From assembly GCF_000375485.1 (NCBI RefSeq), contig NZ_AQXE01000002.1, forward strand, positions 199,540-255,051: DNA of 55,512 bases, given 5' to 3'. Positions 6,881-13,996 of the stretch are shown here, piece by piece. A model generated the notes under the pieces. That model saw nothing but the letters and a program-made list of their open reading frames with translations, had not been told where the DNA came from and ran no database searches. The position numbers were made by a program, and so were the translations under genes. The stretch comes from Desulfovibrio oxyclinae DSM 11498 (GTDB taxonomy: Bacteria > Desulfobacterota > Desulfovibrionia > Desulfovibrionales > Desulfovibrionaceae). Within the stretch, counting starts at the first letter, position 1. Each line of letters starts with the position of its first letter.

Positions 6881-8833
6881 TCAACCAAGTCCCGTCCCCG
6901 GAACCATCTGGCGTCCGGTCAGGGTGGTTTCGTAGCCGCCAAGTTTTCCTATCCGTTTCAGCAGGGCATCCGAACGAATGAGCTCCAGCAGGGTGGTCAC
7001 GCGCGGATCGTCCATGAACCGGCTTGGGATCGCCAGATCGTAGCGTTCGCGCGCCAGCGGAACGAAGTCCAGATCGAGCGCCCGCGCCGCAGCCATGATT
7101 CCCATGCCGCAGTCCGCCGCGCCAGTGAGCACGTTCACGGCCACGGCCATGTGGGTGAACTCTTCGTTGTCGTACCCTTGCACGCTGTGAGGCGTGATCC
7201 CTTCCTTCTTCAAATGATGATCCAGCAGGATGCGGGTGCCCGCGCCGCGCTGACGGTTGATGAACGTCAGATCCTCGCGGGTCAGGCTTTCGATGCCCGT
7301 GATGCCCTTGGGGTTGCCTTTGGGCACGATGAGGCCCTGATGCCGGATGGCGAGGTTGATCACGCTCAGGTCCATGCCGGGAAGGTATTTTTCCAGAAAA
7401 GGAAAGTTGAAGTCCCCGCTTTCGGGATCGAACAGGTGGCAGCCCGCGAATAGGGCGGAGCCAGCCTTCAGGGCGTTGAGACCACCCATGCTGCCCACGT
7501 GCGCAGAGACCAGTCGCCATGGCTCGTCCATGCCCATGAGCTCGTCGGCGAGCACATCCAGAATGTTGTCGTGGCTGCCCACATGCACAAGTACGCGTTC
7601 GACTTCGTCGGGCGGCACCAGCAGGCGAGCGGAAACGGTTTCGCCCGCTTCCACGCCTTCCATGGTGGCGGGGATGGTGGTGTAGCCCTGCGCCTTGGTC
7701 AGGGTGGTGATCATCCCGGCTCCGCGGCCCAACGGCGTGGCGACGATGCGGTCGTCCACGCGGCCCATGGCGAGGCGCACCACTTCCTCCATGCCCGGCT
7801 TGCTCGGCAGCTTGCGGGTGAGCACGGCTTCGGTTTCGGGGCGACGGGGAGCGGGGCGGCGTTCCATCCACGCGGCCAGCGGCCCGAGCAGTTCCTCGTA
7901 ACAGACGGCCGCGCTGACGGGATAGCCCGGGGCACCCACAAGGAGCCTGCCGGGATATCCGGAGGCTTCTCCCGAAACAGCCAGCAGGGTCGGCTTGCCG
8001 GGCATGACGTTGATGCCGTGCACCAGCACGTTGCCCAACTCCTCGAACACCGCCCGCGTGAAGTCCTTACTGCCTGCCGAGGATCCGGCTCCCACCACCA
8101 CGATGTTGCAGCCTTGGGCCAGTGCGTCGATGACCGCTTTCTTGAGGCTGGTCCGGTCATCGGGGACCACTGGGACGCTTTCGGCTTCGAGGCCCCACTC
8201 GCGGGCGAGGGAGACGAATACCTGCGAGTTGGACTCGATGACCTGTCCGGCCCGGGGAGCGGGGCACTTGGAGAAGTCGAGCACTTCGTCGCCGGTTGGG
8301 ATGAAGCGGGCAGCGACCCTGCCGCGCACTTCCAACTCGTAAATGCCTGCGGAGAGCAGGGCGCCCACGTCGTACGGCGTGAGCAGCCTGCCCTGCGGAA
8401 TGAGCAGCTCGGTGGAGACGATGTCCTCGCCGATGCGCCGGACGTGCTGCCACGGTGCGGCAGGGGCTTCAATCTCCACGGTGTCGTCATCCACCTGCAC
8501 CACGTTTTCCACCATGATGACCGCGTTGCGGTTCTCCGGCAGCGGATTGCCCGTGTTGACGGGCTGGTAGCCGTCGCCTCGGGTGAGCCTCACCGGTTCG
8601 TCCTCACGGGCCGGGAAGGTGTCCTCGGCCCGGACGGCGATGCCGTCCATGGCGGCGGCGTGAAAGGTGGGCGACGAGCAGCGCGCGTAGACGGCTTTTG
8701 CCGTGACGCGTCCGGCCGCCTCGTGTGCGGGGATGGTCTCGGCGGGGCAGAGAGTGTCCCGGTCGAGGCTGTTCTTGGCACGCTCAAGCGCTTCGGGCAC
8801 CGGCGTGGTGGTCAGGTAGATGTTGCGGCCCAT
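6881..8833 (-). CDS. MoeA-like molybdopterin protein fused to a periplasmic-binding-like domain
   Basis: This 650-residue cytoplasmic protein. Residues 1 to about 410 follow MoeA: an N-terminal MoeA domain with the AMDGIAVRAED motif, the MoCF-binding domain (VGAGSSAGSKDF, then GINVMPGKPT near 275) and a C-terminal beta domain. From about 430 to 650 comes a COG1910-type substrate-binding-like domain (VGSHDNILDVLAD...INRQRGAGTRILLDHHLKK), with no signal peptide. MoeA proteins insert molybdenum or tungsten into molybdopterin. The extra domain is related to LysR-type or ModA-like binding folds and may sense or hold the metal oxyanion. GGGGAGGA precedes the ATG. It follows the aminopeptidase gene by 18 bases, so the pair is an operon. 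Confidence 0.9.
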   Translation of the reverse strand: MGRNIYLTTTPVPEALERAKNSLDRDTLCPAETIPAHEAAGRVTAKAVYARCSSPTFHAAAMDGIAVRAEDTFPAREDEPVRLTRGDGYQPVNTGNPLPENRNAVIMVENVVQVDDDTVEIEAPAAPWQHVRRIGEDIVSTELLIPQGRLLTPYDVGALLSAGIYELEVRGRVAARFIPTGDEVLDFSKCPAPRAGQVIESNSQVFVSLAREWGLEAESVPVVPDDRTSLKKAVIDALAQGCNIVVVGAGSSAGSKDFTRAVFEELGNVLVHGINVMPGKPTLLAVSGEASGYPGRLLVGAPGYPVSAAVCYEELLGPLAAWMERRPAPRRPETEAVLTRKLPSKPGMEEVVRLAMGRVDDRIVATPLGRGAGMITTLTKAQGYTTIPATMEGVEAGETVSARLLVPPDEVERVLVHVGSHDNILDVLADELMGMDEPWRLVSAHVGSMGGLNALKAGSALFAGCHLFDPESGDFNFPFLEKYLPGMDLSVINLAIRHQGLIVPKGNPKGITGIESLTREDLTFINRQRGAGTRILLDHHLKKEGITPHSVQGYDNEEFTHMAVAVNVLTGAADCGMGIMAAARALDLDFVPLARERYDLAIPSRFMDDPRVTTLLELIRSDALLKRIGKLGGYETTLTGRQMVPGTGLG

Positions 8834-8851
8834 GGCGTCCTCCCCGGACGG

Positions 8852-10054
8852 TTATTCGTGCTTGAACTCGCCGTTTTCGTAGATGAGCACCTCGGAGCCG
8901 TCTTCCAGCTCGGCGGTGACGGTCTTGGGCTCGGTGTTCACCAGATCCCAGTGCAGCGCGGAGTCGTTGAAGCCGAGCTGCTTCTTGAGGTTCTGATCCA
9001 GCTCGGATTGATCACCCGCGTAGGTGTCGGCATAGGAAGCGCCCACGGCAACGTGGCAGTTGCCGTAATCGCCGCCGAAGTTCTCGTCGAACAGCGTGTT
9101 GGCCATGAACTTGCCGATGCGCGAGAAGCGGCGGTCGGTCAGGGAAAACTCGCCAAGCTGCGGCGCGCCTTCATCCATGGCGAGCTGCTTGGCCACGAAC
9201 TCCGCGCCTTCCTCGGCGTCGGATTCGACAACGCGGCCGTCCTTGAAGGTCAGGCGCACGCCCTTGACGTAGTTGCCGGAGCGGAAAGAGGGCTGGTCGG
9301 CGTAGTAGACGCCTTCCGTGCCGTGCCAGTCGGGGGAGGTGAAAATCTCGAAGCTGGGCAGGTTGTGCCCGGACACGCCGAGCCAGCGGCGTTTTTCACC
9401 GGGCGTCACCACGAGGTCTGTGCTTTCGGATTTGACCCGGATGCGGCGGATGGGCAGCTCGTTGAGCCACTGTTTCACCTTCAGGGTCTGCTCGAAGATC
9501 ACGTTCCATTCGGCCTCGGGGTCTTCCTTGTCGAGGAAGCAGGCGTTGACGATTTCCTGCTTGTATTCATCAAGGCTCATGGATGCAGAGTCGGCCAGCG
9601 CCTGCGTGGGATACATGCAAAGGGTCCATGCGAAATCGCCGGACTGTTCGCGGCCTTCCATGATCTCCCGCAGGAATTTGCGGGACACGGCGGCCTTGCC
9701 CAGCCGTGCCGGATCGACATCCTTGAGATGGGTGAGGGAGGCCGGGGCGATGAGGGAGATAACGCCGTTGAGGTTTTCCATCAGCGGCTTGTCGCCAGGA
9801 GGGACGGTCTCGATCTGCCGGTCGTCGCCCTTGCCGTAGAAGCTCTTTTCCATTTCGGTGGAGAGGTTGGCGCGGGGGACGGGAATCACTCCCTTGTCCA
9901 TGAGCAGGTCGAACATGGCTTCGGCCAGCGGCAGGGCGTCGAGATCGTAGCGCAGCATGACCATGTCGCCTCTTTCGTAAGGACGGGTGCGTGCGGTTTC
10001 CAGCCCCCACCAGAGGGTCTGGGCATATTTCTTGAGTTCTTCCGGGGTGAACAT
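8852..10054 (-). CDS. M29-family aminopeptidase (leucyl aminopeptidase/thermophilic aminopeptidase type)
   Basis: The 400-residue protein resembles M29 metallo-aminopeptidases, which remove N-terminal residues from peptides with two metal ions in the cytoplasm. Supporting segments are YADQPSFRSGNYVKGVRLTFKDGRVV, GEFSLTD..., MANTLFDENFGG, and HVAVGASYAD ending in HWDLV, which contribute the metal ligands (Glu, His, Asp) in this family. I chose the ATG at 10054 (MFTPEELKK) because GGAG stands 7 bases upstream; a longer start at 10096 adds unconserved residues. It is the first gene of a two-gene operon with the MoeA-like gene, with no obvious metabolic link. Confidence 0.88.
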   Translation of the reverse strand: MFTPEELKKYAQTLWWGLETARTRPYERGDMVMLRYDLDALPLAEAMFDLLMDKGVIPVPRANLSTEMEKSFYGKGDDRQIETVPPGDKPLMENLNGVISLIAPASLTHLKDVDPARLGKAAVSRKFLREIMEGREQSGDFAWTLCMYPTQALADSASMSLDEYKQEIVNACFLDKEDPEAEWNVIFEQTLKVKQWLNELPIRRIRVKSESTDLVVTPGEKRRWLGVSGHNLPSFEIFTSPDWHGTEGVYYADQPSFRSGNYVKGVRLTFKDGRVVESDAEEGAEFVAKQLAMDEGAPQLGEFSLTDRRFSRIGKFMANTLFDENFGGDYGNCHVAVGASYADTYAGDQSELDQNLKKQLGFNDSALHWDLVNTEPKTVTAELEDGSEVLIYENGEFKHE

Positions 10055-10175
10055 TGAATAACTCCGTGTTGAATGATTCTTAGGTCGTCCGGGCAAGATA
10101 GACTACCGCGCACGGGAGTTCAACAGGGCTTTCACAGTTTGGTCGCCATGAGCCTTTGAAAACGGGCGTCGGTGC
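10055..10175. other. First half of the divergent intergenic region, nothing recognised
   Basis: Between the aminopeptidase start and the candidate ferredoxin promoter I see no gene, repeat or clear regulatory motif. A promoter for the minus-strand operon must lie here but I cannot point to it. Confidence 0.4.
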
Positions 10176-10204
10176 TTGACAGGGCCGGGGGTTGGGGCTA
10201 TTGG
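10176..10204 (+). promoter_or_regulatory. Candidate sigma70 promoter for the ferredoxin gene
   Basis: A perfect -35 TTGACA (10176-10181) is followed after 17 bases by TATTGG (10199-10204), a partial -10. The resulting leader would be about 155 bases long and contains a small hairpin, CACCGC/GCGGTG at 10311-10325. Confidence 0.45.
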
Positions 10205-10366
10205 CAAAACTCGATTCCGACACAAAGTGCGCGCCGCCCGAAACCCTGCGCAAGGGGTTTTGTGTTGCGCGCCCGGAAGCGTAATGCTAAGGGATGCTCC
10301 TGCAATGCGCCACCGCACGGCGGTGAGCGTTGCGGATCAAGAAAAATACTCATTTTGGAGGAAATC

Positions 10367-10555
10367 ATGGGTTACAGGATTACTATCGACGTTGAGAAGT
10401 GCACCGGCGACGGTGAATGTGTGGACGTCTGCCCCACCGAAGTGTACGAACTTCAGGACGGCAAGGCCGTTGCCGTGAATGAAGAAGAATGCCTCGGCTG
10501 CGAATCCTGCGTGGAAGTCTGCGAGCAGGACGCCATCGTCATCGAGGAAGACTAA
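10367..10555 (+). CDS. Ferredoxin III-type 7Fe/8Fe ferredoxin with an Asp in the first cluster motif
   Basis: This 62-residue cytoplasmic electron carrier has two cluster sites. The second, C-L-G-C-E-S-C-V-E-V-C, is a regular [4Fe-4S] motif. The first reads C12-T-G-D15-G-E-C18-V-D-V-C22-P, so the second cysteine is replaced by aspartate. Desulfovibrio africanus ferredoxin III has the same replacement (Asp14 without the Met) and binds a [3Fe-4S] cluster that converts to a metal-containing cubane. The likely partner is pyruvate:ferredoxin oxidoreductase, encoded at the right end of this window. GGAGG (10357-10361) fixes the start. The gene stands alone between its own promoter and terminators. 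Confidence 0.95.
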   Translation: MGYRITIDVEKCTGDGECVDVCPTEVYELQDGKAVAVNEEECLGCESCVEVCEQDAIVIEED

Positions 10556-10574
10556 CCCTCGTTTCGTACGCAAA

Positions 10575-10606
10575 CTGCCGGGGGAGGCTCAGGCCGTCCC
10601 CGGCAG
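10575..10606 (+). terminator. Hairpin behind the ferredoxin gene
   Basis: The 9-base arms CTGCCGGGG (10575-10583) and CCCCGGCAG (10598-10606) pair perfectly across a 14-base loop. The following TATATTTG is only mildly T-rich, so this may act together with the stronger terminator at 10654. Confidence 0.6.
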
Positions 10607-10653
10607 TATATTTGCGCCCGACAAGCCACATGCCGCCCGTACGGCAGGGACAA

Positions 10654-10676
10654 CGCCCTCCGGGGCGGTTTTTTTT
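10654..10676 (+). terminator. Rho-independent terminator
   Basis: CGCCC (10654-10658) pairs with GGGCG (10663-10667) and is followed by GTTTTTTTT. It separates the ferredoxin gene from the YkgJ operon. Confidence 0.75.
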
Positions 10677-10781
10677 ACTCGGGGCCGGGGTTGACGATAT
10701 GCCTCAACGACTTATTTCATTGGTCAAATCTCAGACCGACACGCCGTAGAAGACACCTCGGCGGCCCAAGGAGCGAAATAC

Positions 10782-11615
10782 ATGGCTTTGGATTTCACCC
10801 AGTTTTTTGAACGGTATGAAGAACTCGTGTCCGAGGTGGACGCCGTCTTCAACAAATTCGAAACCGATTTTCCGGAGCAGGTGCGCTGTGAGAAGGGCTG
10901 CAGCGACTGCTGCTATGCCCTCTTCGACCTCTCCCTCGTTGAAGCGCTCTACGTCAATCACCACTTCCGGGAACGTTTTGCCGGACTGGAGCGCAATGAC
11001 ATCATGGAACGCGCCGCAGACATTGATCGCCAGCTCTTCCGCCTCAAGCGGGAGCTGTGGAAGGCGAGTCAGGCGGGCAAATCCACCGAAGAAATTTTCG
11101 AGACCGTCGCGCGCACCCGTATGCGCTGTCCCATGCTCGGAGAGGGAGACCTCTGCGTGATGTACGACAAGCGCCCCATCACCTGCCGTCTCTACGGCGT
11201 GCCCACGGCCATCGAAGGCAAGGGGCACACCTGCGCAAAGTCCGGATTCAAGGGCGGCGAGAAGTATCCCACCGTTCACGTGGACATGATCCACGAGCGC
11301 CTCATGGACATCAGCCGCGACATCGCGGAGCATCTCGGCTCCAAGTACAAGGCCATTCACGAGATGTTGGTGCCTCTTTCCATGGCGCTGGTTACGGATT
11401 ACAATGAGGATTACCTCGGCGTGCGCAAGCCCGGCGATGACGCCAAGCCGGAAGCCGCCGCACCCGCGCCGCAGCCTCAGGCATCCGGAGCGTCCATCCC
11501 CAAGATGGAGGACGCACCCTCCGAGGCCTGCAACACCTGTGACTCGGACAAGTCGCTCTGCGCCAGCTGCAAGGAGAACTCCTTCTCCATCGTGCTCGGC
11601 GGCGACGACGAATAG
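10782..11615 (+). CDS. YkgJ-family cysteine-cluster protein with an extra C-terminal four-Cys tail
   Basis: This 277-residue cytoplasmic protein belongs to the YkgJ/zinc-iron chelating family (UPF0153). The cluster C36-x3-C40-x2-C43-C44 is followed by the second part, RCPML...LCVMY and RPITCRLYG around 115-145. After a Pro/Ala linker (about 225-245) comes an unusual tail with C-x2-C-x6-C-x2-C, a rubredoxin- or zinc-knuckle-like spacing not usual for the family. AAGGAG (10769-10774) precedes the ATG. It heads a four-gene operon with close spacing. The function is unknown; a metal-binding or oxidoreductase-assembly role is possible. Confidence 0.85.
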   Translation: MALDFTQFFERYEELVSEVDAVFNKFETDFPEQVRCEKGCSDCCYALFDLSLVEALYVNHHFRERFAGLERNDIMERAADIDRQLFRLKRELWKASQAGKSTEEIFETVARTRMRCPMLGEGDLCVMYDKRPITCRLYGVPTAIEGKGHTCAKSGFKGGEKYPTVHVDMIHERLMDISRDIAEHLGSKYKAIHEMLVPLSMALVTDYNEDYLGVRKPGDDAKPEAAAPAPQPQASGASIPKMEDAPSEACNTCDSDKSLCASCKENSFSIVLGGDDE

Positions 11616-11624
11616 GGGGACCCC

Positions 11625-11981
11625 ATGATTCAGGAAGCGACCCTCACGCCCGAAGAGCGCGAAGAGCAAAAGCGGCTCATGTACGACAAGATGTCGCCGA
11701 GGCGACGCAAGTTCGTGGACCGCATCGGCTTCGACAAGTGGGACCCGTTCGAAAAGCCGTTCGACCCCATCGACCTGCGCACGGACGCCACCGGTCACAC
11801 GGCGCATCAGCTTACGCACCTGTTCTTGCGCGACAAGGGTGCACAGCTCAATCAGGAATTCGTGGACGCGATCAACGAATTCAACGTCATGCTGGTCATG
11901 AACTTCGAGAAGGTTCGACCCATATACGAGTATTGCCTCTGGTACGAGGAACTGACCCGCAAGCGCGGCATCAAGCCATAA
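11625..11981 (+). CDS. Conserved hypothetical protein, second gene of the YkgJ operon
   Basis: This soluble 118-residue protein is largely helical and charged. It has no cysteine cluster (one Cys near the end), no signal peptide and no motif I recognise. The centre reads KWDPFEKPFDPIDLRTD and the C terminus YEYCLWYEELTRKRG. It begins 9 bases after the YkgJ stop, behind GGGGGACC, and ends 16 bases before the TPR gene, so it is co-transcribed with both. I believe close relatives occur in other Desulfovibrio-type genomes in the same order, but cannot confirm this here. Confidence 0.75.
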   Translation: MIQEATLTPEEREEQKRLMYDKMSPRRRKFVDRIGFDKWDPFEKPFDPIDLRTDATGHTAHQLTHLFLRDKGAQLNQEFVDAINEFNVMLVMNFEKVRPIYEYCLWYEELTRKRGIKP

Positions 11982-11997
11982 CTTCAAGGACGGGAAC

Positions 11998-12618
11998 ATG
12001 CAGAAATTCGATAATCTCGACGATTACATCGCCGACCTCAAGGCCAAGCTGGAAAAGAACGCCGGCTGTGCCAATACCATGTACAATCTGGGCGTGGCCC
12101 TGCTCTCCAAGCGTGAGTTCATGGATGCCGAACGCTACTTCCTCGACTGCGTGGCGGAATCCCCGCGCATGGCCGAGGCCTACGTGCAGCTCGGCGGCAT
12201 CGCCCTGCAGCGCGGCGACCTCGACGGTTGCCTGAACTACAACATTCAGGCCACCAAGGTTCGTCCCTTCTTCGCCGTGCCCTGGGGCAATGTAGGCTAC
12301 ATCCAGCTCGAAAAGGGCGAAGTGGACAAGGCCATCCAGACGTTCAAGCGCGCCCTGAAGTACGATCCCGAATTCGTGCAGGTGCTGGCTACCCTCGGTA
12401 GCGCCTACATCGCCATCGGCGACTATGAAGAAGCCGAAAAGAATCTCGACAAGTGCCTGCAACTCAACGAGAAATTCGGACCGGCCTGGAACAACCTCGC
12501 CATTGTCAACGTGCATCACGGCGAGTGGAAGAAGGCCAAGGACTGCCTCGACAAGGCCGCCGAAACCGGATTCGAACCGCCCGAAGATCTTCGGAAGGAA
12601 GTCGAGTCCAACCTGTAA
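11998..12618 (+). CDS. Tetratricopeptide-repeat protein
   Basis: This cytoplasmic protein of 206 residues is built of about four to five TPR units. They start near residue 24 (MYNLGVALLSKREFMDAERYF), 58 (AYVQLGGIALQRGDLDGCLNY), 92 (PWGNVGYIQLEKGEVDKAIQ), 126 (VLATLGSAYIAIGDYEEAEK) and 160 (AWNNLAIVNVHHGEWKKAKD). It has no signal peptide and no enzymatic domain, so it probably serves as a binding scaffold. As the third gene of the YkgJ operon, its partners are likely the neighbouring YkgJ and HEAT-like proteins (inference). Confidence 0.9.
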   Translation: MQKFDNLDDYIADLKAKLEKNAGCANTMYNLGVALLSKREFMDAERYFLDCVAESPRMAEAYVQLGGIALQRGDLDGCLNYNIQATKVRPFFAVPWGNVGYIQLEKGEVDKAIQTFKRALKYDPEFVQVLATLGSAYIAIGDYEEAEKNLDKCLQLNEKFGPAWNNLAIVNVHHGEWKKAKDCLDKAAETGFEPPEDLRKEVESNL

Positions 12619-12652
12619 CCCGCCGGAAGTCCCGGCGGAAGGAAGGGAATAC

Positions 12653-13342
12653 ATGTCCCGTTTCCGCCAGACGAAGAAATCGGTCAGGGAGATTCTCGCC
12701 TCTCGCGAATGGGAGTCGAGACTCGAAGAATTGAACCAGTGGGCCCCCGGACAGCTGGTGGGCCCGCTGTTTTCGCTCCGCCTCGACAGGGATCAGGACG
12801 TGCGTTGGCGCACGGCCAGAGCCTTCGGGCTGGTGGCAAAGCGCATGGCGGACGCAGGCATGGAAAAGGCCCGCGTGCTCATGCGAACCTTCATGTGGTA
12901 CATGAACGAGGAGTCTGGAAACCTCGGCTGGGGCGTTCCCGAAGCCATGGCCGAGGCCATGGTGCAGGACGAACGTCTGGCTGACGAATTCGCCTCAATT
13001 CTCGCCTCGTACATCTTCTGCGACGATGAGTGCGACGGCAACTACCTTGATCACCCCGAATTGCGACGCGGCGTCTTCTGGGCGCTTGGCAGACTGTCTC
13101 AGGAGCGACCCAAGTACGTGCGTCCCCATGCGCGGTTCCTCGTGCCCGCCCTGAGTGACGCGGATGCCTCGAATCGGGGCCTCGCGGCCTGGACGCTGGG
13201 CATTCTCCAATACGAGGAAGCCCGTGAAGCACTGGGGATGCTCACCGAAGACGCGGGACAGCTGCAACTTTTCCGCAACGGTCAGGTTGAAGACTGCACC
13301 GTCGGCGGCCTCGCCCTCGAAGCCATGCAGCGCATGGAGTGA
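12653..13342 (+). CDS. HEAT-repeat-like helical protein, last gene of the YkgJ operon
   Basis: The 229-residue soluble protein contains repeated helical pairs of the HEAT/DVU0303-like kind: LVGPLFSLRLDRDQDVRWRTARAFGLV near 37, YLDHPELRRGVFWALGRLS near 130, and ALSDADASNRGLAAWTLGILQ near 165. HEAT proteins bind other proteins or cofactor-bearing partners; some in bacteria act on phycobilin or sulfur enzymes. GGAAGGAAGGGA lies ahead of the ATG at 12653, while longer frames upstream only read through the TPR gene. It ends at a terminator. The precise role is unknown. Confidence 0.8.
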   Translation: MSRFRQTKKSVREILASREWESRLEELNQWAPGQLVGPLFSLRLDRDQDVRWRTARAFGLVAKRMADAGMEKARVLMRTFMWYMNEESGNLGWGVPEAMAEAMVQDERLADEFASILASYIFCDDECDGNYLDHPELRRGVFWALGRLSQERPKYVRPHARFLVPALSDADASNRGLAAWTLGILQYEEAREALGMLTEDAGQLQLFRNGQVEDCTVGGLALEAMQRME

Positions 13343-13364
13343 TCTTCACGAAATACTGAAAATG

Positions 13365-13394
13365 AAGGGCGGGACTTCGGTTCCGCCTTTTTTT
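13365..13394 (+). terminator. Terminator of the YkgJ-TPR-HEAT operon
   Basis: AAGGGCGGGA and TTCCGCCTTT pair (one G-T) around CTTCGG, followed by a run of T. Confidence 0.85.
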
Positions 13395-13500
13395 ATGCCG
13401 ATTCCGGAAGTTGACATCTTTTTTGTGGGCGAAACCGACCCGATCCCGGGCGGTAGTCATGCGACTTGCCCATCGCTTCGTTCTCAATTAGCCTTCGCGA

Positions 13501-13896
13501 ATGATTTTACATGTGCTTGTGAGGGATCTCCTCATTTTTGTGGTCGGGGTGTGGTTTTTCGAGTTCTGGCTGGATGTCAGGCTGCCGGATGAAAACAACC
13601 TGCTGCTGTTTTTCGTGGCCATTCCCATCATCTGGGCGACCATGATGCAGATGTGGACGGCCATCAGCTACAGGGAGCAGAAAAGCAGGGCGCTGTACTG
13701 GGCATGTCACATGCTGGGCGTGCTGCTGCTGAGCTGCTCCGTCTTTCTTATCAGCGCGGTGCTGAACACCATCGAGACTTCTCTGGATCCCACAGGCAAC
13801 ATTCTCTTCCATGGCGTGGGCTGGTCGGCCATTCTGAGCATCATTTTCTATGATGTGGTGGATATCGCACGCATGGAGCATGCCGACAGGGACTGA
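13501..13896 (+). CDS. Small integral membrane protein of unknown function
   Basis: This 131-residue protein has about four hydrophobic segments: LLIFVVGVWFFEFWLDV (10-26), LLLFFVAIPIIWATMMQMW (34-52), MLGVLLLSCSVFLISAVL (71-88) and SAILSIIFYDVVDIA (109-123). No motif is recognised. No good Shine-Dalgarno precedes the ATG at 13501, so a nearby GTG (13513 or 13519) may be the real start. It converges on the GGDEF-EAL gene, with 100 bases of featureless sequence between. Confidence 0.65.
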   Translation: MILHVLVRDLLIFVVGVWFFEFWLDVRLPDENNLLLFFVAIPIIWATMMQMWTAISYREQKSRALYWACHMLGVLLLSCSVFLISAVLNTIETSLDPTGNILFHGVGWSAILSIIFYDVVDIARMEHADRD

Positions 13897-13996
13897 CCTG
13901 CATACACGGTCATGCTCCGGTGCAGCCGATGCGTTGTGAAATCGGCGGGGTCCGGGGTGTCACAAGGTGACGGGGCCGGGCGATCCGGGTGCATGG

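Noticed and set aside
7499..10057. An 852-codon open frame on the plus strand
   Set aside because: It lies opposite the MoeA-like and aminopeptidase genes. Its protein has low-complexity Gly/Val/His composition with no motif, the usual mirror of GC-rich coding DNA.
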